DNA from: Methanobacterium sp.
Lineage (GTDB): Archaea; Methanobacteriota; Methanobacteria; Methanobacteriales; Methanobacteriaceae
NCBI RefSeq assembly: GCF_038562635.1
Contig: NZ_JBCFBO010000001.1
Coordinates: 1,131,869 to 1,195,868 of the forward strand
DNA length: 64,000 nucleotides
Reading direction: 5' to 3'
A program made the position numbers and the translations under genes. The notes under the pieces are model-generated. The model saw only the letters and a program-made list of their open reading frames with translations, did no database searches and was not told the origin of the DNA. Below, piece after piece: positions 34,467-43,311 of this stretch (within the stretch, counting starts at the first letter, position 1; every line of letters begins with the position of its first letter).

Positions 34467-35818
34467 AGTATTCCCTCTATAAATTCTCTGGATTTATTTC
34501 TAATTGATTGAGCTATTTCTACAGTTCTACCCTCTAAAGTAATCCTTATGTAAGATTCGGTACCAGAAGGCCTTATTAGAACCCAGCTTCCATCTTTCAT
34601 GGAAATTCTAACTCCATCTATGAAATTGACATCATTTACATCTTCAAAATAATCTGGAAGTTCCTCTTTGACTTTTTCCATTATCAGTGTCTTTTGAATG
34701 TTTTCACATTCTATTTTATCCCTCACTGTTGGATAACTGGGTATTTCATTTAAAAGTTTAGAAAGAGGACCATATTTTTCCACAATTTCTATAACCTTAA
34801 GTGCAGAAAGTATTCCATCAGGACACATGCAGAAATCTGGATGGAGCCATGTACCAGAAGGTTCACCACCAAATGAAGCATTGCATTCCACTATTGCCTC
34901 TGCAACATGAACATCTCCCACTTTAGTACGTACTACTTCACCGCCGGATTCTTTCATACATTTATCCACACAGAATGACGCGTCAACAGTTGTAACTATT
35001 TTTCCACCAATTTTACTTGATACAAGGGCTAAAAGCTTATCAAAATCCGCCATCTTTCCCTCATCATCAATTGCAACCATCCTATCTGCATCACCGTCGT
35101 GTGCAATTCCAAGATCCGCTCCGGTAGCTTTAACAACTTTCATAAGTTCAGAAAGATTTGCCTCTGAGGGTTCTGGCATTCTACCCGGGAAAAATCCATC
35201 AGGTTGGCTGTTTAAAGTTAAAACTTCACAACCTGCCTTTCTAAGAACAATTGGAGATACAAAAGAACCTGCCCCATTTGCACAATCGACAACGACTTTA
35301 AGGCCTCCTTTAATATCTACATTGTTCAGTAAATCATCCATGTACCCTGAGATAATGCTGCTGTTATCTTTAATATCCCCTATATATTCCCATGAAACTT
35401 TAGAGAAAGTCTTTTCATGGACTATTTTTTCTATTGTTCTTTCCTGATCCTGGGTGTAAGCCATACCTTTTGGATTCCATAGTTTTATTCCGTTGTACTG
35501 GGAAGGATTATGAGATGCAGTTATCATGATTCCGATATCTGCATTGAGTTTCATTGCTGCATATCCGACCAACGGCGTTGGAACCATTCCAAGCCGAATT
35601 ACATCGCAGCCGCATTGTAATATCCCTGCGATGATTGCATTTTCAACCATCTTATTTGAAGTCCGTGTATCATACCCTATAACAGCTTTACGCCCTTTTC
35701 CACCAACATATGTTGCTGCTGCCATTCCAACATCTGTTATTAAATTTAAAGTGATTTCACTGCCTATTTTACCTCTGATACCTGATGTACCAAATAGTCT
35801 TGGAATCATATCTGTCAT
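34463..35818 (-). CDS. glmM: Phosphoglucosamine mutase
   Basis: GlmM (451 residues) interconverts glucosamine 6-phosphate and glucosamine 1-phosphate. Motifs are PRLFGTSGIRGK, the phosphoserine loop TASHNPSQYNG, the metal-binding DGDADRM, the sugar-binding GGEPSGTW and the phosphate-binding RPSGTESYIRI. GGTG lies just before the ATG at 35818. Residues about 323-345 correspond to the 65-bp segment copied at 22084-22148. Confidence 0.93.
   Translation of the reverse strand: MTDMIPRLFGTSGIRGKIGSEITLNLITDVGMAAATYVGGKGRKAVIGYDTRTSNKMVENAIIAGILQCGCDVIRLGMVPTPLVGYAAMKLNADIGIMITASHNPSQYNGIKLWNPKGMAYTQDQERTIEKIVHEKTFSKVSWEYIGDIKDNSSIISGYMDDLLNNVDIKGGLKVVVDCANGAGSFVSPIVLRKAGCEVLTLNSQPDGFFPGRMPEPSEANLSELMKVVKATGADLGIAHDGDADRMVAIDDEGKMADFDKLLALVSSKIGGKIVTTVDASFCVDKCMKESGGEVVRTKVGDVHVAEAIVECNASFGGEPSGTWLHPDFCMCPDGILSALKVIEIVEKYGPLSKLLNEIPSYPTVRDKIECENIQKTLIMEKVKEELPDYFEDVNDVNFIDGVRISMKDGSWVLIRPSGTESYIRITLEGRTVEIAQSIRNKSREFIEGIL
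34785..34849. repeat. glmM segment duplicated at 22084-22148
   Basis: This internal coding segment is the likely source of the 65-bp copy beside glnK1, because here it belongs to an intact gene. The two differ at one position. Confidence 0.9.
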
Positions 35819-35840
35819 ATAATACACCATTTTTACTTAA

Positions 35841-37076
35841 TTAGGCTCCAAATTTTTCAGACTTGTTCATGAAATCCATCAATATATTCATGATATCTGA
35901 GCCTCTTATTCTGCATAATCCGCCATATGCTGCTGCCCTTTCATTAAAACTGTTAACATTATCCACTTTAACTTCAGGTCCCTTTATGATAATAGGAACG
36001 GGATCTCCTGTGTGATCCATTACAGAAATTGGAGTTGAATGATCTGCTGTTAAAATGAAATAAATATCGTCTATTTTCATTATTTCCTCAATTACGGCGT
36101 CTATTTTTTCGATGAATTTCACCTTTTCTTCCATCTGCCCGTCGTGACCTGCTTCATCTGCGCCGTCTATATTAATTAATATAAATTCATAATCATCATT
36201 CTTTGCTACTTCAACAATACTTGCAGTCATATTTTCAAGGTTGGTATCAATTCCACCGGTAGCCCCTTCAACATCGATTAAATCCATACCGGTTATTTTT
36301 CCAATTCCTTTAATAAGCCCTGTTTCTGCTATGCATGCGGCTTTTACTCCATATTTTTCTCCAAATGGAACAATATGAGGAACTGCACCTACTCCTCGAG
36401 GTAAAACCACATTTGCAGGGTTTTCTCCGTCATTTATTCTTTTAAGATTCACAGGGTGATCTTTTAAAAGATCATATGAAGTTTTAACGAATTTATTTAA
36501 TATTGCTGCTGTTTTTGCTGCTTCAGGAGAATCATCTAAAGGAACAACTTCTTTAGGAGGTTTTCCTTCATGTTTTGGATCGGCATCGGATACTTTATCA
36601 GATAATCCTGCTCCCCTAAGTACAAGTACAGCTCGGTGTCCTGTAGATTCTTTAAATATTATTTCTATATCTTCAAATCCTTCTAATTTTAAAGAATTTA
36701 TAGATCCCGCAATTTCTTCTGTACCTTCTCTTATTCTCCCGGCTCTCCTATCTACAATAATACCATTTTCATCTTGGGTTGAAAAGTTACATCTAAAGGC
36801 TATATCTCCAGCTATAACATCTAGCCCTATTCCTGCTGCTTCAAATGGCCCCCTGCCAGTGTAAACTTCATAAGGGTCATACCCCAATATTGAAATGTGA
36901 GATGTATCACTCCCTGCCCTTATGCCCGGGCGTATCGGATCCATGATACCATTTATGCCTATTTCGGCTAATTTATCCATATTTGGAGTGTTTGCAGCTT
37001 CAAGTGGAGTTTTATATCCAAGATCTTTTATAGGACGATCTCCCATCCCGTCTATTATCATTATAATTCCTTTCAC
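35841..37076 (-). CDS. apgM: 2,3-bisphosphoglycerate-independent phosphoglycerate mutase (archaeal)
   Basis: This archaeal-type phosphoglycerate mutase (411 residues) belongs to the alkaline phosphatase superfamily. It has the N-terminal metal-binding IIMIIDGMGDRP, the catalytic-Ser region SDTSHISILGYDP, and the C-terminal metal-site clusters DGADEAGHDG and LTADHSTP. It interconverts 3- and 2-phosphoglycerate. GGTGAT stands four bases before a GTG at 37076, which is a better start than the TTG at 37088. Confidence 0.92.
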   Translation of the reverse strand: MKGIIMIIDGMGDRPIKDLGYKTPLEAANTPNMDKLAEIGINGIMDPIRPGIRAGSDTSHISILGYDPYEVYTGRGPFEAAGIGLDVIAGDIAFRCNFSTQDENGIIVDRRAGRIREGTEEIAGSINSLKLEGFEDIEIIFKESTGHRAVLVLRGAGLSDKVSDADPKHEGKPPKEVVPLDDSPEAAKTAAILNKFVKTSYDLLKDHPVNLKRINDGENPANVVLPRGVGAVPHIVPFGEKYGVKAACIAETGLIKGIGKITGMDLIDVEGATGGIDTNLENMTASIVEVAKNDDYEFILINIDGADEAGHDGQMEEKVKFIEKIDAVIEEIMKIDDIYFILTADHSTPISVMDHTGDPVPIIIKGPEVKVDNVNSFNERAAAYGGLCRIRGSDIMNILMDFMNKSEKFGA

Positions 37077-37115
37077 ACTATCACCCAACTATGTAAACAT
37101 TGTGCGTTATACCTA

Positions 37116-37784
37116 TTAAACTATAAGAATTCCTAAAATTGCCCCTGATACAGTAGCTAAAAGATTAACATGTTCATTTGTAAGATAGTTCCTTGATTCA
37201 AGTACGGCTCCCAGAATACTGTCTACAAAACATCCGAAAGTACCAGATATAACTGCTATTTTAAGTGCGGTGAAAGGATCTGCAGATATTCCTAAAAGAT
37301 ATGCAATAATACCTATAATTCCTGCACCTATAATTCCTGCCGCAGTTCCCAGCGGAGAGATTCCCCCATCTGTTCCAGGCGGGACTTTTTTAAAAGTAGT
37401 TATAAGCCTAGGATGCTTATCTACAACTCCTATTTCACTTGCAAGTGTATCTGAAGTTGCAACTGCAATGGAACCTATAAAACCAGCATAATTTCCAAAT
37501 GCCGCCATAACAAAAGGAACTATTCCATTAGAAATTACATTTTTTACGCTTCTTGTCCCTTCGTAAATACCCATTTCCTTCTTGTATTCATGTTTATATT
37601 TGGTAAATATCAAGCCAAGAATCAGAAAAGCAAAAATTAAAAGAAGCCAGTTAACTCCAGCAGTAAAAATAATAATTATACCCATGATAATCATGAAAAT
37701 GGATCCTAAAAGATCGAGGGCTCCTTTAAGGTATATTAAAAGCCCTACGATTACGAGTAAGATCACATATTCTAAATATATCAT
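37116..37784 (-). CDS. DUF92 family membrane protein
   Basis: The 222-residue protein has about six hydrophobic helices and contains ATSDTLASEIG and VPPGTDGGISPLGT, which are typical of the DUF92/TIGR00297 family. Plant VTE6 in this family is a phytyl-phosphate kinase, so a prenyl-phosphate kinase role in archaeal lipid salvage is possible. GGGAGAT is upstream. It is closely spaced with apgM and S3Ae genes on the minus strand. Confidence 0.85.
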   Translation of the reverse strand: MIYLEYVILLVIVGLLIYLKGALDLLGSIFMIIMGIIIIFTAGVNWLLLIFAFLILGLIFTKYKHEYKKEMGIYEGTRSVKNVISNGIVPFVMAAFGNYAGFIGSIAVATSDTLASEIGVVDKHPRLITTFKKVPPGTDGGISPLGTAAGIIGAGIIGIIAYLLGISADPFTALKIAVISGTFGCFVDSILGAVLESRNYLTNEHVNLLATVSGAILGILIV

Positions 37785-37816
37785 TTATCTCCCAGATATT
37801 TTAGTAACTAAATTGA

Positions 37817-38404
37817 TTATGCTGGTTCTTCAGCTACTTGAGTTTTAATTATTTCAACTCGTTTTAAAGGATATATTTTCTTTGTTTCGTGGTATATACT
37901 GGATGCCATTTTTCCAGTTATTACCCCTTCCACAAATTCTGGGAAAGTTTTTCCATCCACTGCCTGTTGAATAAGGTTGCCCATAGTTTCCCTTATAAAT
38001 TTCTGCTGGGATGCTTTTGCCCTTTTTACGGTTATTGCAATGATATGCACATTAACTTTGTAACCGTCTTTTGTAGTTACTTCTGAAAGGGTATCTATTC
38101 TACTTGTTCCCCTTCTTATCATGCTTCTAACATAATCTGTTGTTACATGGTGTCCAACAAACTTGGTGTTTGCTGTGTCTCCAGCCACGTTGTTAATCTG
38201 GAAGTAAAGTTTAACGTACTGCTTGCTGAAATCACCAGTTAATTCTCTCATTGATGATTCAACTCTTCTTTTTAAGAGTATATCAGGATCTCGTGCAGGT
38301 GTGGTTCCTATTTCTGCCTCTCCAAAATCTTTAGGAGTCATAATTTTATACCATTGTTTTTCCTTCCACGTATCACGCACTCTTCGCCTTCTAGCTTTAG
38401 CCAT
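37817..38404 (-). CDS. rps3ae: 30S ribosomal protein S3Ae
   Basis: This 195-residue archaeal/eukaryotic ribosomal protein eS1 starts with the basic MAKARRRRVRDTWKEKQWYKI. It continues with FGEAEIGTTPARDPDILLKRRVE, YVKLYFQI and TSRIDTLSEVTTKDGYKV. Length and motifs are complete. GGTGAT precedes the ATG. The hairpin array C lies about 300 bases upstream. Confidence 0.96.
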   Translation of the reverse strand: MAKARRRRVRDTWKEKQWYKIMTPKDFGEAEIGTTPARDPDILLKRRVESSMRELTGDFSKQYVKLYFQINNVAGDTANTKFVGHHVTTDYVRSMIRRGTSRIDTLSEVTTKDGYKVNVHIIAITVKRAKASQQKFIRETMGNLIQQAVDGKTFPEFVEGVITGKMASSIYHETKKIYPLKRVEIIKTQVAEEPA

Positions 38405-38697
38405 ATTATCACCTTTATAAATTTATTTAGAAAATACTGTCCCTAATAGACTTATAGAATAATTCCTTTGATTTATTAATAGATTATAAAAAAGGATTTC
38501 AATAAACTATTGGTAATAGATTAAATTAAAAATTCACTTAATATACAATCTCATTCCTAGTTTATAAATATATGGAAAATACGTAACGATTAAAACAGAG
38601 TTTTTATAGTAATTTTCCATTATTTTTAATTTTAAATTTATTTTTAAAAATCCGCCCAGGTTATACATTACTATTTAGCAGGGCTGCTATTTATACT

Positions 38698-38823
38698 TTA
38701 AAAATCTATGATTTTTAAGGTTCGAAAATCGAAGATTTTCTCAACTTTAAAAAATCTGTCAAAAATCACAGATTTTTGCATGCCACGAAAATTTTCAATT
38801 TTCACTGGCTTCGATTTTTTAAA
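38698..38823. repeat. Hairpin array C between a NifX-like gene and S3Ae
   Basis: The array contains TTAAAAATC-tat-GATTTTTAA at 38698-38718 and GAAAATC-gaa-GATTTTC at about 38723-38740. A 78-nt unit follows at 38746-38823, closed by the 11-bp stem TTTAAAAAATC/GATTTTTTAAA. Inside are two hairpins with 3-base loops: CAAAAATC-aca-GATTTTTG at 38760-38778 and GAAAATT-ttc-AATTTTC at 38787-38803. An outer CCA/TGG extends the last one. The array lies upstream of the S3Ae gene, between two minus-strand genes. Confidence 0.8.
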
Positions 38824-38897
38824 CGTTTGGGAATGTGGTAACATTCGAAAACCAAGTGGGTAAAAATTTTCTAATTTTTTGAAATATAAAAAATATT

Positions 38898-39227
38898 TTA
38901 AAATAGAGGTTTTTTCATGAAGTTATAATGCTTAACAAATCTTTCAAGAACATCTTCTATGCTCCCTTCATCTTCTACAAGTTGAATTCCTGCATTTTTA
39001 ATGCCAAATTTACCTTTCAAACCAGCTTGAACACATATAACAATTTCACAATCAATTATTGCATCTAATGATTTTTGCCACTGGTGTTTTTCACCCTTTG
39101 TTTTAGGAGATTCTCTTTTTTCTATGAAATTCATGTTTTTTTCATCAAATTCATAAACCATGAATCTCTGCGCTTTACCAAAATGATCCACATCATTACC
39201 ATTAGATGTTGCTACAGCTATTTTCAT
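38898..39227 (-). CDS. NifX/NifB-type iron-molybdenum cofactor-binding family protein
   Basis: The 109-residue single-domain protein begins MKIAVATSNGNDVDHFGKAQRFMVYE, the usual start of the dinitrogenase iron-molybdenum cofactor (NifB C-terminal/NifX/NafY) family. Such orphan proteins also serve as carriers of Fe-S or Mo clusters. No nif genes lie in the window, so a role in nitrogenase is not supported by context. Confidence 0.85.
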   Translation of the reverse strand: MKIAVATSNGNDVDHFGKAQRFMVYEFDEKNMNFIEKRESPKTKGEKHQWQKSLDAIIDCEIVICVQAGLKGKFGIKNAGIQLVEDEGSIEDVLERFVKHYNFMKKPLF

Positions 39228-39267
39228 AAATGATCACTTTTAATATATTTTAAAGTACCACTTTAAA

Positions 39268-40212
39268 TTATTTATTAGATAGGTCTGCAAAATAATCCCG
39301 TACAGCTTTTCTTCCACTCTCAATTAATTCATCCATTTTCACAGGCGACATGTTAAAATCCAGCGCCCCTACACCAACAGCGTCAATAAAAACAGTTCGG
39401 TCTATATTTTCCTGTTTGCTAAAAATAGTGTCATAATGAATGTTTCTCATCATGCTGATCATGGCAGGAATATATTCCCATGCCCATTTAATTTTAGTAA
39501 ATGGATGATTCATTACCCCTTCTTTTGTAGCAATGATAAAACCTAACGGATTAGAAACACTATCTAAAGGATAATTATCAGTTGTTCCACCATCTACAGC
39601 ACAGGTACCATCCTTATATAAATCAACTGGTTTAAAAACTATGGGAATACTCATACTGGCATGAACCGCATCTAATACTGGGATATCAGGTGAATTATTG
39701 TAATTATGAATCATGGTCTGTTTCCGGGAGATATCACAGCAAACTACATTTAATTCTATGGCTGTTCCTGTATATAAATCGTTGAAAGTGATATTTTCAG
39801 AGAAATCTTTACCAGTTATAAGATCTGATAAAAAATTTCGGGCCACCGCCCCATCGCAAAATGCACCCGTGCTCAGTAAACGCCCCAAAAGACCTGCAAA
39901 TTCTAATTTATGTGATTCATGGTTTTTTAATACTTCATTCATGTTTATACCTTTGCCACAATCAAGAAATTTTGAAAAATCTGTTTCTTTGATGATCTCA
40001 ATTATTTCATCTGTTTCATATCGCAGCGCAAATACCAGAGCAATTATGGCACCTGCAGATGCCCCTGCAACTGTTTTAGCATGATTCAACACTCCAATTT
40101 TTTCAAGTTCGTCGAAAACACCAGCATAAGCCATTCCGATAGCACCGCCGCCGCTAAAAACAAGAGAATCAATTTCATGGACACTTTTCTTATCTTTATA
40201 TTTTAAATTCAT
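39268..40212 (-). CDS. Patatin-like phospholipase
   Basis: The 314-residue protein has the patatin triad elements: the oxyanion loop SGGGAIG near residue 20, the nucleophile in GASAGA near 50 and the catalytic Asp in AVDGGTTDNYPLD near 205. It would hydrolyse acyl esters of lipids. That is unusual for an organism with ether lipids, so the substrate is uncertain. GGAG stands nine bases before the ATG at 40212; the earlier in-frame codon at 40275 lacks support. Confidence 0.85.
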   Translation of the reverse strand: MNLKYKDKKSVHEIDSLVFSGGGAIGMAYAGVFDELEKIGVLNHAKTVAGASAGAIIALVFALRYETDEIIEIIKETDFSKFLDCGKGINMNEVLKNHESHKLEFAGLLGRLLSTGAFCDGAVARNFLSDLITGKDFSENITFNDLYTGTAIELNVVCCDISRKQTMIHNYNNSPDIPVLDAVHASMSIPIVFKPVDLYKDGTCAVDGGTTDNYPLDSVSNPLGFIIATKEGVMNHPFTKIKWAWEYIPAMISMMRNIHYDTIFSKQENIDRTVFIDAVGVGALDFNMSPVKMDELIESGRKAVRDYFADLSNK

Positions 40213-40359
40213 AAATATAAACTCCATTACAGTTAAAAATACAGTTCTAGCTTCAGATATGTTTGCTATTAACATAACCTTTTAAAGATTAAGATATATC
40301 TCAAACTAGTAAAGCAGATCATAACAGTTGAAAAAAATTAAATAGTAGATTTAAAATAA

Positions 40360-40929
40360 TTATTCGCTTATTTTTTTAATTAAATTAGCCACATTAGATC
40401 CAAATCGTCTAATAGTCTGCATTCCCTCATTATCATCCTGCACATCTCCAGGAGCATGACCAAAAACCATATTCCAGTATGTTGAACCCGGAACAATCAT
40501 ATCATTGATAAAGAAAAACATCAACATTTCCTGTATTGTTGCAGTATGTCCTCCTCTTCTTGCAACAGCTATTGGGCCCCCTACTTTCCAGGATAAAAAA
40601 TTATCAGTGGCCATTGAAACCATTCCGATCCTTTGGAGTGCAGACATTACATCCCCACGTGCAGTTCCGAAATAAACTGGTGCTCCTACAATAAAACCTT
40701 CTGATTCTCTAATTTTCACCATAATGTCATTTAGTCCATCATTAATCGCACATTCGTTTAATTCTTTGCATCTTCCGCATGCAATGCATGATTTGATACT
40801 TTTTCCTACAAATGAAATTATTTCAACATCTAAACCCTCATCTTCTATTGCACTTGCACATTCTTCAAGTACTTGATATGTATTTCCACTTGGTCTTGGA
40901 CTAGCACATAGTAAAAGAACTTTTTTCAT
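40360..40929 (-). CDS. Iron-sulfur flavoprotein (NADPH-dependent FMN reductase-like)
   Basis: The 189-residue flavodoxin-like protein binds FMN through LLCASPRPSGNTY. It has the compact cluster motif CIACGRCKELNEC, as in archaeal Isf proteins that use a CX2CX2C-type spacing. GAPVYFGTARGDVMSALQR completes the flavin site. The ATG at 40929 has GGAGGAAC upstream. The gene is divergent from the MarR-linked exporter at 41269. Confidence 0.88.
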   Translation of the reverse strand: MKKVLLLCASPRPSGNTYQVLEECASAIEDEGLDVEIISFVGKSIKSCIACGRCKELNECAINDGLNDIMVKIRESEGFIVGAPVYFGTARGDVMSALQRIGMVSMATDNFLSWKVGGPIAVARRGGHTATIQEMLMFFFINDMIVPGSTYWNMVFGHAPGDVQDDNEGMQTIRRFGSNVANLIKKISE

Positions 40930-41268
40930 TAAATTGTTCCTCCTAATACATCTATTCACTCTTTGTGGATTTGGTCAATGGAGCTAATAAAGTTAAAGGT
41001 AACCCATCAGTAACCAATTCATTCTTTACTTGTTATTAGCCACTGCCCCAATCGTTCCGATAATTCAAGATCATTGTATTATTTAATCTTTGATTTTTAT
41101 ATAAGAAAATTTTATCTCCCCAAATTTTATATGCAACGCTACATAATATCGTAACACGATATATTTTAATGAATGAATATCCTATTAAAATCCCCATTAA
41201 CAGATTAAGCTCATTAAATAGCCCGTTATGGATTAAAATACAATTATATCAAAGAGGTACTAAAATAA
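40930..41268. other. Divergent promoter region with a candidate MarR operator
   Basis: The region separates the flavoprotein gene from exporter 1. It holds TATA-like sequence at about 41125 and the 17-bp inverted repeat described at 41146. Confidence 0.5.
41146..41162. promoter_or_regulatory. Candidate MarR operator
   Basis: ATATCGT-aac-ACGATAT is a perfect 7-bp inverted repeat with a 3-base centre, about 20 bases after a TATA-like element. Its size is typical of MarR-type operators, and the nearest regulator gene (42774) is in the same cluster. Confidence 0.45.
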
Positions 41269-42705
41269 ATGTTAAATACGGCAAATCAAAGTAAAACAGC
41301 TGAATCATCCTTTAAAAATCGTTCAAAGATATTGATAATAGTTTTAACAGCATCTTTTATGGCAGTTTTAGATTTCAATGTGGTGAGTATTGCCCTGCCA
41401 ACAATAACCACCCTTTTTAATGTTCCTGTGGGACTTTCTCAGTGGATACTTACAAGTTACCAGGTTACAATGACTGTAACTGCACTTATCTTTGGTAAAC
41501 TGGCTGATTACATTGGAAAATCCAGGCTGTTCATAATTGGATTTTTAATATTCACCGTAAGTTCCCTTGCATGCGGGCTTTCAACTTTCCTTGCAGAGCT
41601 GGTACTGTTCAGGATACTGCAGGCAATTGGAGCTTCCATGGTTTTAAGCATAAACCTTGCTATCTTAATGCAAATTTTCCCAGAAAATGAGAAAGGAAAA
41701 GTTATGGGCTATTTCACAGCTATAATAGGCCTAGGAATGTTAATAGGACCTACAGTTGGAGGTTTTATAGTTGATGTATTTGGATGGCCATACATCTTCT
41801 TTATAAATATACCCATAGGCATAGCCCTGATTATACCCGCCGTTAAATACTTAAAAATAGAAGAACATTTGACTAAAGAAAATGAAAAGGACTATCTTGG
41901 TGCGTTATTATTTATAATTGCTGTCGGGACATTTTTCATGGTTTTAAATGATCTTGCAAGCAAACCCGTTAATTTATCCATGTTTATCCTTTATTCTGCA
42001 GTATGTGCAGTTTCACTGGCAGCATTTATTGGGAGAGAATTAACAGCGAAAAAACCCATGCTGGAAATTGCGCTATTTAAAATACAAAGGTTCACACTGT
42101 CAGCTGTTAGTCTGGTCCTTTATTTTACAGCGACTTTCATTCTAGTGCTTATACAGCCATTTTATTTTGAAGGCGTGATGGGATTCAACCCGTCAACAGT
42201 TGGAATACTTGCTGCAGTAATGCCTCTAGCCATGATGGTTAGCTCTCCAATTAGCGGAAGAATATATGACAATTTGAAACTCCACAGCCATTCATGGATT
42301 GTTAAAAATTACCCCCTGGTCGGGATTACTGTAATGGGCCTTACTTATTTGATATGCGGCTATGCATTCTGGAACGTGAATCTGATACTGATAATCGCCA
42401 TGTTTCTCATTGCCGGTGTTTGCCGTTCTATATTCCAGGGCCCCAACAACATAGATATCATGAATTCTCTTCCCCCTGAAAAAGGCAATATTGCATCAGG
42501 CATGATAAACACGACCACAAACTTTGGTCTGGCCTTTGGTACTGCAATGGGTGCAGTTTTACTAGCATCATTTGTATCATTTACTGGATACTCCGGCAAT
42601 GTCCTGTATGTCGGAGCAAGCACTCTTGCAGGAGTTTGTGGAGTTATATTATATATCAGCGGAATATTGTGTCTTGTAGGGGGTTTACTCTCTTACAGGA
42701 AATAA
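41269..42705 (+). CDS. MFS exporter, DHA2 (EmrB/QacA) family, copy 1
   Basis: The 478-residue protein has 14 predicted membrane helices. It contains the DHA2 signature region DFNVVSIALPTI, WILTSYQVT and GKLADYIGKSRLF, the loop motif of major facilitator transporters. It would export drugs or other hydrophobic compounds with protons. AGAGGTA precedes the ATG. A MarR gene and a second DHA2 exporter follow, so the group forms a regulated efflux cluster. Confidence 0.88.
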   Translation: MLNTANQSKTAESSFKNRSKILIIVLTASFMAVLDFNVVSIALPTITTLFNVPVGLSQWILTSYQVTMTVTALIFGKLADYIGKSRLFIIGFLIFTVSSLACGLSTFLAELVLFRILQAIGASMVLSINLAILMQIFPENEKGKVMGYFTAIIGLGMLIGPTVGGFIVDVFGWPYIFFINIPIGIALIIPAVKYLKIEEHLTKENEKDYLGALLFIIAVGTFFMVLNDLASKPVNLSMFILYSAVCAVSLAAFIGRELTAKKPMLEIALFKIQRFTLSAVSLVLYFTATFILVLIQPFYFEGVMGFNPSTVGILAAVMPLAMMVSSPISGRIYDNLKLHSHSWIVKNYPLVGITVMGLTYLICGYAFWNVNLILIIAMFLIAGVCRSIFQGPNNIDIMNSLPPEKGNIASGMINTTTNFGLAFGTAMGAVLLASFVSFTGYSGNVLYVGASTLAGVCGVILYISGILCLVGGLLSYRK

Positions 42706-42773
42706 ACATGACCATGAGAGCTTTAAATATATAATTACGCATATTCACGAATTAAAAATTATAATAACACGGC

Positions 42774-43247
42774 ATGGATGAGATAAAATTGAAAAAAGAA
42801 AATATAATAAAAATATGGAATTATTGGGAACATATAAATAAATTAATAAGGTTAAAACATCGTGAAACTGCCCAAAAATATGGTTTAACATTTGAACAGT
42901 TTCATCTGTTAATAGAACTAGATCATCATCAAGAATTAACAGTTACTGCTGACGTTCTACCTCCCACTGTGGGAGAAATTGCTGCAGGTATCGGCAATGC
43001 ACCCCATACATTATCAGAAAGGATAAAAAGGCTCGAAAAAAAAGACCTTGTTAAAAAGATAAGAGATGAAAAAGATTTAAGGATAAATCGAGTTGTTTTT
43101 ACTGATAAAGGCCAAAAATTAATCAATGATATAAAAAATGAAGCAGGAAACATCTTCATTTACAATGCACTTGAGGAAATGGATGATGAATCATTGAATA
43201 ACCTTTTAAGCGGTTTAAAGCAGTTAAATAAAAATTTATCACAATAA
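42774..43247 (+). CDS. MarR family transcriptional regulator
   Basis: The 157-residue protein has the winged-helix pattern of MarR: helical dimer segments at both ends, a recognition region VGEIAAGIGNAPHTLSERIKRLEKKDLVKKI, and a wing RDEKDLRINRVVFTDKG. It probably represses the two exporters around it in response to a ligand. The start is ambiguous: the ATG at 42774 has no ribosome-binding site, while a TTG at 42789 has GGATGAG upstream. Confidence 0.85.
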   Translation: MDEIKLKKENIIKIWNYWEHINKLIRLKHRETAQKYGLTFEQFHLLIELDHHQELTVTADVLPPTVGEIAAGIGNAPHTLSERIKRLEKKDLVKKIRDEKDLRINRVVFTDKGQKLINDIKNEAGNIFIYNALEEMDDESLNNLLSGLKQLNKNLSQ

Positions 43248-43311
43248 TCTATTAAAACTACATTTAAGAAGAAATTTAATCAAAAGGGAATATTTAATAC
43301 GAGGATAAATT

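Noticed and set aside
38898..39227. Evidence for nitrogen fixation from the NifX-like gene
   Set aside because: No nif structural or assembly genes are nearby and the family also includes proteins unrelated to nitrogenase.
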